13,392 nt of DNA from JACKOD01 sp041591635 (GTDB lineage Bacteria > Pseudomonadota > Gammaproteobacteria > Pseudomonadales > Oleiphilaceae). Both the position numbers and the translations under genes were made by a program. Positions 1 to 5,807 of this stretch are shown here, piece by piece. The notes beneath the pieces are model-generated. The model was not told the origin of the DNA and made no database searches. It saw nothing but the letters and a program-made list of their open reading frames with translations. The DNA is taken from the NCBI GenBank assembly GCA_041591635.1, contig JBFHRO010000082.1, positions 1 through 13,392 of the forward strand, given 5' to 3'. Position 1 is the stretch's first letter; every line of letters begins with the position of its first letter.

Positions 1-92
1 CCGCTTAAAGGGGATTGAGACATCAGCCGCCGGGCAAACTATCGTCGTGTATTGGGTCCGAAGAAACTGCCCCGCTTAAAGGGGATTGAGAA
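1..92 (+). CRISPR. Trailing end of a CRISPR array (two repeats, one spacer)
   Basis: Bases 1-20 and 72-91 are identical over 20 bases, including the run GCTTAAAGGGGATTGAGA, at a spacing of 71. The first copy is cut by the window edge. The complete copy is about 37 bases (roughly 56-92) and contains a CCCC/GGGG stem around GCTTAAA. The sequence between repeats, about 22-55, is a 34-base unique spacer. The first copy ends GAGAC and the last ends GAGAA, so the last base has diverged, as is common for a terminal repeat. A repeat 3' end of ATTGAGAC resembles the 8-base crRNA handles of type I and type III systems, which would put the leader and older repeats to the left, outside the window. The 5' boundary of the repeat is a guess, because only one full copy is seen. 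No cas genes are in the window, so the subtype is unknown. Confidence 0.85.
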
Positions 93-203
93 TCCTTGGC
101 GGTTCTTCTTTTTGCCTGGCTTTTGTGTTGTCATAGCCTCTGGGGCCGCCCGCTGACTTCCCCTGCTTATTACCAATGGCAGCGAATCTAAGAGGATTGC
201 GGT

Positions 204-1010
204 ATGTGGCTGCGCACCAGTTGTAATTTGGCATTTGAGCTCAACGTGCCAACCCCCTTTGTTTTCATGCTCCGGCCGCGCAGCGGTGCCCAGCAATGGA
301 TCGCTGCAGAAAAATACAAACTGCAGCCCAGTGTGCCGGTATTCGAGTTTACCGACAGCTACGGCAACCTGTGCCAACGCTTGATTGCGCCGGCGGGGCC
401 CTTTGCCATTCAAACCGCCGCCGATGTGATGACCGCTGATCAGGTTGACGAAGCGCCGGGGGCGCCCTTTGTCGAAGTTCAGAACCTTCCCGATGCGGTG
501 CTCAGTTATTTGTTGCCAAGCCGGTATTGCGAGTCGGATCGCTTTAGCCAAATGACCACCAGCATTACCGCAGGTCAACTCCTGGGCTACGATCAGGTGG
601 CGGCCATCACAAACTGGCTGCGCACCGCGATTTGCTTTACCCCCGATAACAGTGAATTACTGGTCTCGGCCGTCGAGGTGAACGAGCGGCAGTGGGGCGT
701 CTGCAGAGACCTTGCGCATCTTGGTATCGCCATGTGCCGCAGTATCTGTATTCCGGCGCGTATGGTGGTGGGCTACCTTTATCAGCTCCAGCCCATGGAT
801 CTGCACGCCTGGTTCGAAGCCTATGTGGGGCACCGCTGGTACGCCTTTGATGCGACGCAACCGCAGATGCGCGGCGGCTATGTGGCTATTGGCTACGGTC
901 GGGATGCCGCCGATGTGGCCGTGTTCAATCAGTTTGGGCCGGCGCTCTACTCCTGCTCGCGTGAAGTGCGGGTGACCCGCATCAAAGACGCTGTGGATGG
1001 CACTTTGTAA
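204..1010 (+). CDS. Transglutaminase-like domain protein
   Basis: The 268-residue protein belongs to the transglutaminase-like superfamily (Pfam Transglut_core, COG1305), papain-fold enzymes that mostly act as cysteine proteases or amidases in bacteria. The Cys-His-Asp triad is visible: Cys167 in WGVCRDLAHL, His201 in DLHAWFEAYVG and Asp216 in WYAFDATQ, with the usual spacing. The N-terminal part has TPFVFMLRPRSGAQQW, typical of the beta-sandwich region that precedes the core in these proteins. There is no signal peptide, so the protein is probably cytoplasmic. The ATG at 204 has AGAGGA at 191-196, seven bases upstream. The gene starts 111 bases after the CRISPR array and is followed by a 185-base gap before the amidase, so it may be a single-gene unit. 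The substrate cannot be inferred. Family assignment is firm; activity is inferred from the intact triad. Confidence 0.85.
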   Translation: MWLRTSCNLAFELNVPTPFVFMLRPRSGAQQWIAAEKYKLQPSVPVFEFTDSYGNLCQRLIAPAGPFAIQTAADVMTADQVDEAPGAPFVEVQNLPDAVLSYLLPSRYCESDRFSQMTTSITAGQLLGYDQVAAITNWLRTAICFTPDNSELLVSAVEVNERQWGVCRDLAHLGIAMCRSICIPARMVVGYLYQLQPMDLHAWFEAYVGHRWYAFDATQPQMRGGYVAIGYGRDAADVAVFNQFGPALYSCSREVRVTRIKDAVDGTL

Positions 1011-1095
1011 GGTCGCCTTGCGCCTGCGCCGCCACTCATCAGGCCGTTAATCCGATCCTGCGGTTAAAAACCGGATCTGTTACCAACAGAAACCA

Positions 1096-1125
1096 TTGAG
1101 CTTCCTCAGTAAATAGGGGTATAAG
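1096..1125 (+). promoter_or_regulatory. Possible sigma-70 promoter for the amidase gene
   Basis: TTGAGC at 1096-1101 and TATAAG at 1120-1125 are separated by 18 bases and lie about 70 bases before the amidase start. Both boxes are fair but imperfect matches to consensus. The 185-base gap after the transglutaminase gene suggests that the amidase needs its own promoter, but none has been demonstrated. Confidence 0.35.
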
Positions 1126-1180
1126 GGTTCACTTCTTCAGAAGACAGAAGCCTCTGTTTTTCTGCACCTTTGAACCAGTG

Positions 1181-1186
1181 AAAGGA
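1181..1186 (+). promoter_or_regulatory. Ribosome binding site deciding the amidase start
   Basis: AAAGGA lies nine bases before the ATG at 1196. A GTG at 1178 in the same frame lies upstream of this site and would put it inside the coding region, so ATG 1196 is preferred. That choice also gives a more usual signal peptide with a basic N terminus. Confidence 0.6.
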
Positions 1187-1195
1187 ATCGGGTTA

Positions 1196-2818
1196 ATGAA
1201 ATCTCCTGTGCAACGCGGCTTTTATTCGGGATTCTGGCATGCCATGGCCAGCGTCTTCATAGTGATCGGCCTGCTTTCTTCTGGCGGATGCCGAACCGCA
1301 CCCCCACCGACCCCCTACAAAGCGCCGGAAGGGGCCTCTGCCGAATCGGGCAGGCCCTGGGTCTACCTGAGTGCCAGCGAAATGGCCGAGGCTGTCCGCA
1401 ATGGGGCGGTCACCTCGCAAGCGTTGGTGCAGGCGCATCTGAACCAGATTCACCGCTACAATCCCGATCTGAACGCCATAGTTACCATTGATGAGGCCGC
1501 CGTTCTCGAGCAGGCACGAGAAGCCGACGAGGCCCTGAAGCGTGGCGAGATTCGCGGACCGCTGCACGGTGTGCCCGTAACCATCAAGGATCATTTTGCG
1601 GTCAAGGGATTGCGCACCACCAACGGTTTCCCGCCACTGGCCGATCAAATCACCGATTTTGACGCCACCCTGGTCAAGCGCCTCAAAGATGCCGGCGCAA
1701 TTATTCTGGGCAAGACCAATATGCCGATTCTGGCGATGGATGTGCAGACCCATAACCCGATATTTGGGCAAACCAACAACCCCTGGAACCTGACGCTGTC
1801 GCCGGGCGGCAGCACGGGTGGAGGCGCTGCGGCTGTGGCCGCCGGAATGTCTCCGATTGAAATCGGCAGCGATCTGGGAGGCTCCATCCGCATCCCCGCC
1901 CATTTCTGCGGGCTGTTCGGAATCAAACCAACCGAAAATACCGTCTCCAGCTATGGCACCTTCCCGGGACTTGCCGGCAAGGGGCCTCGCAGCGTCCGGC
2001 ACATGGTTACCATCGGGCCACTGGCCCGATCCATCGCCGATTTGAAGCTCAGCCTGTCGATCATCGCCGGGCCAGACGCGAACGATCCTCTGACCACGCC
2101 ATTGCTTCCCGTCGATCCCGCGCTCCAACAGCGCAAGGATCTGAAAATTGCCTGGAGCGACAACTTCGGTGATGTCCCCATTACCGCAGACACCCGGCGC
2201 GTTCTTGATACCCTGGTGAAAAAGCTCGCAGCCCAAGGGTTCAAAGTTGAACAGGAGCAACCGGCCTTCGATTTCAACGAGGTATGGACCACCTGGGGCG
2301 AGATGGTCGATATCGAAATTGGCATCCTCAACCCCGGGTTCGTGCGCTTTATTATGTACACTCTGGGTGGGCCGCACCGGTCACAGGCACCGCTGATGCA
2401 GATGGTTTTTCCCGTGAGTGATGATGATCGCATTAAAATCCTGAGCCGGCGGGACGGGTTTGTTGGCGAAATGGACCGTTTCCTGAACGATTGGGACGTG
2501 TTCATTTCCCCGGTAGTGACCCGGCCCGCAGCCCCCCATCAGCCACCGGACGACACCGTCTTTTACCAAGGTCTGTACGACAAGCGGGTCGCGGTAGACG
2601 ACCAGGAACTCAACTACTGGATGGCTTACAGCGCCTACACAACTCCCTTTAATCTGACCGGCCATCCGGTCGTGGTGATCCCGGCCGGGTTCTCGTCCGA
2701 TGGATTGCCGATCGGGATTCAGATCGTGGGAAAACGCTGGCGTGATTTTGAGTTGCTCGATATCGCCGAGCGGATCAATCAGGTGGCTGGCGCCTATCGG
2801 GGGCCCGAAGGGTATTGA
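1196..2818 (+). CDS. Exported amidase of the amidase signature family, probable lipoprotein
   Basis: With the ATG at 1196 the protein has 540 residues, a normal length for amidase signature enzymes with an export signal. These hydrolyse carboxamides with a Ser-cisSer-Lys triad. All three residues are visible: Lys131 in GVPVTIKDHF, Ser206 in SPGGSTGGGAAAV and the nucleophile Ser230 in SDLGGSIRIPA. The N terminus has basic residues, a hydrophobic stretch (about 15-28) and SSGGC with Cys32, followed by a Pro-rich linker. This looks like a signal peptide with an imperfect lipobox, so the enzyme is probably periplasmic and perhaps lipid-anchored. The usual GGSSGGSAAAVAAG motif reads GGSTGGGAAAVAAG here. 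The catalytic serine is kept and two neighbours differ. The true substrate (peptide amide, fatty amide, nylon-type oligomer or other) cannot be told. The gene converges on the next one with a 21-base gap and no obvious terminator between them. Confidence 0.9.
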   Translation: MKSPVQRGFYSGFWHAMASVFIVIGLLSSGGCRTAPPPTPYKAPEGASAESGRPWVYLSASEMAEAVRNGAVTSQALVQAHLNQIHRYNPDLNAIVTIDEAAVLEQAREADEALKRGEIRGPLHGVPVTIKDHFAVKGLRTTNGFPPLADQITDFDATLVKRLKDAGAIILGKTNMPILAMDVQTHNPIFGQTNNPWNLTLSPGGSTGGGAAAVAAGMSPIEIGSDLGGSIRIPAHFCGLFGIKPTENTVSSYGTFPGLAGKGPRSVRHMVTIGPLARSIADLKLSLSIIAGPDANDPLTTPLLPVDPALQQRKDLKIAWSDNFGDVPITADTRRVLDTLVKKLAAQGFKVEQEQPAFDFNEVWTTWGEMVDIEIGILNPGFVRFIMYTLGGPHRSQAPLMQMVFPVSDDDRIKILSRRDGFVGEMDRFLNDWDVFISPVVTRPAAPHQPPDDTVFYQGLYDKRVAVDDQELNYWMAYSAYTTPFNLTGHPVVVIPAGFSSDGLPIGIQIVGKRWRDFELLDIAERINQVAGAYRGPEGY

Positions 2819-2839
2819 GCATCGCCGCGCCGTATTAGG

Positions 2840-3640
2840 TCAGCGTCCTTTCGTGCAGCTCATGTCGGATATAGCGCGGTTGTTGAAGAAGAGATCCAAT
2901 GCAGTCACGCCGCCATCCGACACCGAGACCTTGGCGCGAACTTGCGCCATGGGGGCGCTAAACGTCACGAAACCATCAGGTTTCATCTGATAGGTACCGT
3001 GTTGTTTGTCAAACACATAGCGGTTACCTGGTTCGATGATAATGTCGCTGTAGGTGTAGTTGAGCAGGCCCGCGTCAAGGGTATAACAGGGGTATTTCCC
3101 CGCAGGAATGTGAGTCGCACCGGGGGTATTGCGTGGGAGCTCTGCCGGTAGCAAGCGGTCAATCGGAGCCCATTCATGCCAGTTGGTACCATAGCCATCG
3201 TAGCTTATCTGGCAGTTTCCTTCCTGATCTGGTCCCTGCAAGACTTTGGCGGCGTACCATGTGCCCATAAAGAAGGATTTCACCGGCTGTCCCTGCTGGC
3301 ATAAATGCCTGGCTTGTGCGACTCGCCGCGCCTTCTCCTTGGCTTCATATTCGGCACCGGGGCCTGGCATTTCCCATCGTGATGGCTGCGGAATACGGTA
3401 GTCCTCCGACCAGTTTTGAATTTCAGGTACAGTGGCGGGAGCCTGCGCTTTCGGCAGTTGATAGCCTTCTGACCAGTTTTGAGTTTTGGGTACATTGGTT
3501 GGGGGCTGCGCTTTTGGCAGTTGGTACCCTTGCGACCATTGTTGGGTTTGTGTTGCCTCCGATGCGGCCAGCGATAAAGGCACTGTAAGCAACAGCGCCA
3601 AAGGCGTTGTGCCCTGAATAACCCGAATTTGCATTGTCAT
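2840..3640 (-). CDS. Secreted protein with 21-residue repeats and a Tudor/Agenet-like domain
   Basis: The protein has 266 residues from the chosen ATG at 3640. A signal peptide covers about residues 1-27 (basic, then hydrophobic, ending SLAAS). Residues 32-93 are three tandem units of about 21 residues built on TQNWSEGYQLPKAQ. They are followed by a charged stretch, EYEAKEKARRVAQARH. Residues 121-165 (GTWYAAKVL, SYDGYGTNWHEW, DRLLP) match the pattern of Tudor, chromo-barrel or Agenet SH3-like folds, with conserved Trp, Asp-Gly-Tyr and Glu-Trp. The C-terminal part (about 178-262: IPAGKYPCYTL, then GTYQMKPDGFVTFS) looks like a small beta domain with two cysteines that could pair. Function is unknown. 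Small SH3-like domains after a signal peptide often bind cell-wall or other polymers, but that is inference. No partner is evident nearby. Confidence 0.75.
   Translation of the reverse strand: MTMQIRVIQGTTPLALLLTVPLSLAASEATQTQQWSQGYQLPKAQPPTNVPKTQNWSEGYQLPKAQAPATVPEIQNWSEDYRIPQPSRWEMPGPGAEYEAKEKARRVAQARHLCQQGQPVKSFFMGTWYAAKVLQGPDQEGNCQISYDGYGTNWHEWAPIDRLLPAELPRNTPGATHIPAGKYPCYTLDAGLLNYTYSDIIIEPGNRYVFDKQHGTYQMKPDGFVTFSAPMAQVRAKVSVSDGGVTALDLFFNNRAISDMSCTKGR
3359..3547 (-). repeat. Three tandem 63-bp repeats inside the secreted protein gene
   Basis: The units lie at about 3485-3547, 3422-3484 and 3359-3421. The period of 63 bases is shown by GGTAC recurring at 3426-3430 and 3489-3493, and by ACCAGTTTTGA in both right-hand units. 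The first two units encode near-identical peptides (TQxWSxGYQLPKAQ). The third has drifted (IQNWSEDYRIPQ). The repeats keep frame and look like internal duplication within the coding region. Confidence 0.85.
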
Positions 3641-3645
3641 TGCAT

Positions 3646-3652
3646 CCCCCTT
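3646..3652 (-). promoter_or_regulatory. Ribosome binding site deciding the start of the secreted repeat protein
   Basis: On the minus strand AAGGGGG lies five bases before the ATG at 3640. An in-frame ATG further upstream at 3673 would add eleven residues (MIIKANGKGDA) in front of the signal peptide and has no such site, so 3640 is preferred. A second ATG six bases into the gene is possible but less well spaced. Confidence 0.6.
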
Positions 3653-3672
3653 GCCATTGGCCTTGATAATCA

Positions 3673-3696
3673 CCGGGCTAAATGGTCATCGCCCGG
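3673..3696. repeat. Inverted repeat in the leader of the secreted protein gene
   Basis: CCGGGC at 3673-3678 and GCCCGG at 3691-3696 form a 6-bp stem around a 12-base loop. The element lies about 33 bases before the start of the minus-strand gene, so it would be in its leader RNA. There is no T run, so it is not a normal terminator. Its role is unknown. Confidence 0.4.
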
Positions 3697-3782
3697 GGTT
3701 CTTGCGCCGAAGTCTAGTGCTGAACCTGATTGCCATGAAGGGGGCTGGCAAGAAAAAATCAATTGGATGACCGAGATCAAGG

Positions 3783-3800
3783 GCCGGGCATGTGCCCGGC
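3783..3800. repeat. Strong 7-bp hairpin between the YbjN and secreted protein genes
   Basis: GCCGGGC at 3783-3789 and GCCCGGC at 3794-3800 pair perfectly around a 4-base loop (ATGT). The hairpin lies about 100 bases beyond the YbjN stop codon on the minus strand. A weaker CACGG/CCGTG pair is at 3835-3851. Neither is followed by a T run on either strand, so a factor-dependent or processing role is more likely than intrinsic termination. The rest of 3641-3903 shows no gene that can be supported. Confidence 0.5.
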
Positions 3801-3903
3801 AGGTAGCGCTGCAAGTGACAGCAGTTTGTCGGGTCACGGTAACCCGCCGTGCCGTCGGTCATTCGTGTGCTCTGATAACCCGATACAAGACGAGGGCGAC
3901 CCC

Positions 3904-4329
3904 TTATTCGATCAGGTCGTTGTCATCACACTGGCGGATTGCACCGGGCACAACGCGCCCAAACAACCGAAGAGCAGCAACAATTTGAAATACAGGAATG
4001 CCGTCTTCAAAGGGAAGAAAATAGTCCGCAATCAAAACATCGGGTCGAGATTCCGGAATTGAAAAACGGCCAAAGATTATGTCGTCGTTCATCTTGTTGA
4101 CGAAGGCGTGCTTCAGCGCCAGGTGTGCAGATTCCTTGACGCCATAAACGGCCATGAACTTCAAGAGCTTCTTGTCTTGATCTACGATTACCACCACCCG
4201 TGGACCATCGGTTTGAACTCTCAAGTCACCATCTTTATCAAGGCTTGTCTTGAAAAAGGCGCGGTTGAATATTTCAGCGAGATTGGACGTTGTAACTTCA
4301 TCTTCTCCAAGGACTTCAGCAGTTGCCAT
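3904..4329 (-). CDS. YbjN domain-containing protein
   Basis: With the ATG at 4329 the protein has 141 residues, typical for the YbjN family, whose fold resembles type III secretion chaperones. Visible family features are an N-terminal helix (about 14-28), the strand GDLRVQTDGPRVVVIVD (34-50), the strand KLLKFMAVYGV (54-64), a helix ending VNKMNDDIIFGRFSI, and ADYFLPFEDGIPVFQIVAALRLF (101-123). The last of these matches the conserved Asp-Tyr plus helix end of the family. There is no signal peptide or membrane segment, so it is cytoplasmic. YbjN proteins are linked to stress tolerance and motility in enterobacteria, but their biochemical role is not settled. The gene is divergent from the HAF-like gene across 277 bases. 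Confidence 0.7.
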   Translation of the reverse strand: MATAEVLGEDEVTTSNLAEIFNRAFFKTSLDKDGDLRVQTDGPRVVVIVDQDKKLLKFMAVYGVKESAHLALKHAFVNKMNDDIIFGRFSIPESRPDVLIADYFLPFEDGIPVFQIVAALRLFGRVVPGAIRQCDDNDLIE

Positions 4330-4335
4330 TAACTT

Positions 4336-4341
4336 CTCCTT
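4336..4341 (-). promoter_or_regulatory. Ribosome binding site deciding the YbjN start
   Basis: On the minus strand AAGGAG lies six bases before the ATG at 4329. The frame stays open upstream to an ATG at 4428, but the extra 33 residues do not fit the family and have no comparable site. Confidence 0.75.
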
Positions 4342-4392
4342 TGGTTGACTTTCGGTTGGGATGAAATGCCCCACCGGATTGAGTGAAATCAC

Positions 4393-4421
4393 AGTGTACG
4401 TACCGATCTTCCTGACCACAA
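4393..4421 (-). promoter_or_regulatory. Possible promoter for the YbjN gene
   Basis: On the minus strand TTGTGG (4416-4421) and TACACT (4393-4398) are separated by 17 bases, about 65 bases before the start codon. The match is moderate. No better pair was seen in 4330-4480. Confidence 0.3.
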
Positions 4422-4475
4422 CCACCAAAAAGACGGGGCTTTGTGTGTTTTCTGCGACACAGCGCCCATTAAAGC

Positions 4476-4498
4476 CTGTCTAGCCTTCACACAGACAG
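4476..4498. repeat. Inverted repeat flanking a -35 box, possible operator
   Basis: CTGTCT at 4476-4481 and AGACAG at 4493-4498 form a perfect 6-bp dyad with an 11-base centre. The centre contains the proposed -35 box of the HAF-like gene (4486-4491). Position and symmetry suit a dimeric regulator, but no regulator gene is adjacent and chance cannot be excluded. Confidence 0.35.
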
Positions 4499-4513
4499 CT
4501 GCCTTTCTATAAT
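4486..4513 (+). promoter_or_regulatory. Sigma-70 promoter for the HAF-like gene
   Basis: TTCACA at 4486-4491 (five of six consensus bases) and a perfect TATAAT at 4508-4513 are separated by 16 bases. Transcription would start near 4520, giving a leader of about 87 bases, A-rich just before the gene. This is the best promoter match in the window. Confidence 0.65.
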
Positions 4514-4606
4514 CCCGGTGCTGTATTTTTATAGCTCCAGCGTTAATGCTATGAAAAATAAAGGAACTACTAAAAAACTAAAAACAAATCCACAAAAGGG
4601 ACAATC

Positions 4607-5656
4607 ATGCAGGACAAAACACAACTCAACACAAAACTGAAAAACCTTCTGGCAGGCTCAATCCTCTTTACGGCCCCCGCCCTCTCGATGGCAGCGGTCA
4701 CCTTTACCGAAATTCCTGTGGACAACTGGGGTGGCTCAATCGCTGTTGCCAACAATGGCACTGTGGCCTTTGCGGGGGATACCGAGCTATACAAGTGGTC
4801 TCCGGCGACCGGTCTGGTCAAGCTTGGTGAAACCCAATCGTCACGCGCAGCGATTTCACATATATCCAATGACGGCCATACGGTCATGTTTGCCAACGTG
4901 ACTGAACTGGACAAGGGACAGGGCAGTGATGCTACAGGTGCGGCGTTTGTTTACCAAGGCACCACTGAGCGCGTCATCCGCCGTTCTAAACTGAATGTGG
5001 ATACGCTCGCCACTAACGCCCCTATTTTGGGCGGCGGGGTTAGTACCAAGGGCTACCATCAAGCAGCTACTCTTAATCTGACCACCAACATCATTACCCA
5101 GATTCCAGATTCACGAACCGTTGAATATCTTCACGCCAAAAACCTCAGTGCCAATGGTAAAGTTAAATTATTGACCACCCCCGGGTCTGAGTACTGGTAT
5201 GGCCCCAACTATTTGATGTCAGACAAGGGTGGAGCCCTGCTGGTCGAAGGAATGTCTTTTGCCACTAGCCTCTCGGGTGACGGCCAAACGGTTGTTGGTG
5301 AAAAACGCTATTGCACCGATGGCTCATTCACCTGTGCAGCCTCCTGGAACAGCAACACCAGGGAACTCACCGAAATAGGTCACTTCAGTCCTACCGACAC
5401 CAACCATGACGGCTCGATGATCGTCGGCAACGGGTGGGGCGACTCTCCTGGTGGCAGGGTCTGGGATTCCTACAATGGCACCCGCAAGATCATTGATGTA
5501 CTTACCGCCAATGGCATTAACATGACCGGCTGGAGTGACTTCAAAAATCTGAATATCTCTGACGATGGCAACAAAATTGCCGGTTATGCGACCAATCCGC
5601 AAGGACAGGTCAGACCGTTTTTGATCTCAATTATTCCCCAGTGCGTCGGCTTCTAA
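4607..5656 (+). CDS. Exported protein with HAF-like repeats
   Basis: The 349-residue protein starts with a clear signal peptide (basic 1-12, hydrophobic 13-28, cleavage likely near SMA-A at 29-30). The mature part carries repeated strand motifs of the HAF/beta-propeller type: AISHISNDGHTVMF (82-95), LSGDGQTVVGEKRY (222-235), TNHDGSMIVGNGWG (265-278) and LNISDDGNKIAGYATNPQG (315-333), with Trp or Tyr positions between them. The ending, a GWSDF-type strand, then SDDG, then a TNPQGQVRPFLI stretch, is usual for this group. Two cysteines at 236 and 243 could pair. No C-terminal sorting signal or beta-barrel is present, so the protein is periplasmic or released. Its function is unknown. AAAGGGA at 4596-4601 precedes the ATG by five bases. 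It has its own promoter and a strong terminator, so it is probably monocistronic. Confidence 0.75.
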   Translation: MQDKTQLNTKLKNLLAGSILFTAPALSMAAVTFTEIPVDNWGGSIAVANNGTVAFAGDTELYKWSPATGLVKLGETQSSRAAISHISNDGHTVMFANVTELDKGQGSDATGAAFVYQGTTERVIRRSKLNVDTLATNAPILGGGVSTKGYHQAATLNLTTNIITQIPDSRTVEYLHAKNLSANGKVKLLTTPGSEYWYGPNYLMSDKGGALLVEGMSFATSLSGDGQTVVGEKRYCTDGSFTCAASWNSNTRELTEIGHFSPTDTNHDGSMIVGNGWGDSPGGRVWDSYNGTRKIIDVLTANGINMTGWSDFKNLNISDDGNKIAGYATNPQGQVRPFLISIIPQCVGF

Positions 5657-5672
5657 GCCGATAAAATCGTGT

Positions 5673-5732
5673 CCGGGCAAGGCAACAGAAAGCGCTAGAT
5701 CGCTTTCATGTTGCTCCCGGCGTGGTTTTTTT
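5673..5732 (+). terminator. Strong intrinsic terminator after the HAF-like gene
   Basis: A long stem is built from CCGGG (5673-5677), GCAACA (5682-5687) and GAAAGCG (5688-5694), pairing with CGCTTTC (5701-5707), TGTTGC (5709-5714) and CCCGG (5716-5720). The loop is six bases and there are small bulges. Seven Ts follow at 5726-5732. It starts 17 bases after the stop codon. On the minus strand the exit side has only a TTTT, so it could also act weakly on read-through from fadE. Confidence 0.9.
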
Positions 5733-5774
5733 CTGGCAACAGCTTATGCCCCGGGAACAGGTTGAACCGCGACG

Positions 5775-5798
5775 ATAAACCCGCCCCTTTCGAGGCGG
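5775..5798 (-). terminator. Possible terminator after fadE
   Basis: CCGCC (5781-5785) and GGCGG (5794-5798) form a 5-bp GC stem around eight bases, ten bases beyond the fadE stop codon. On the minus strand it is followed by only GTTTAT, so it is weak. The larger hairpin at 5673-5720 lies beyond it as a backup. Confidence 0.4.
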
Positions 5799-5807
5799 AG
5801 GGCAAAA

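Noticed and set aside
93..203. A further degenerate CRISPR repeat near 165-200 (CCCCTGCTTATTA, then GAGGATTG)
   Set aside because: The match to the repeat is partial and wrongly spaced, and part of it is the ribosome site of the next gene. Nothing else is supported in this stretch.
1053..1076. An interrupted inverted repeat around GGTTAAAAACC after the transglutaminase gene, considered as a terminator
   Set aside because: The core stem has only four base pairs, the outer arms need a 7-base interruption, and no T run follows.
1193..2377. A long open frame on the minus strand opposite the amidase
   Set aside because: It is fully antisense to a gene with clear catalytic motifs, its translation has low-complexity Gly/Arg-rich composition, and it resembles no family. 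It is a by-product of G+C-rich codon use.
3629..4062. Plus-strand open frames in the gap between the secreted protein and YbjN genes
   Set aside because: They overlap well-supported minus-strand genes at one or both ends, lack good ribosome sites and have no recognisable motifs.
4551..4640. A 29-codon Lys-rich open frame that overlaps the HAF-like gene start, considered as a leader peptide
   Set aside because: It has no ribosome site, and its composition simply reflects the A-rich leader. There is no hairpin that would make it an attenuator.
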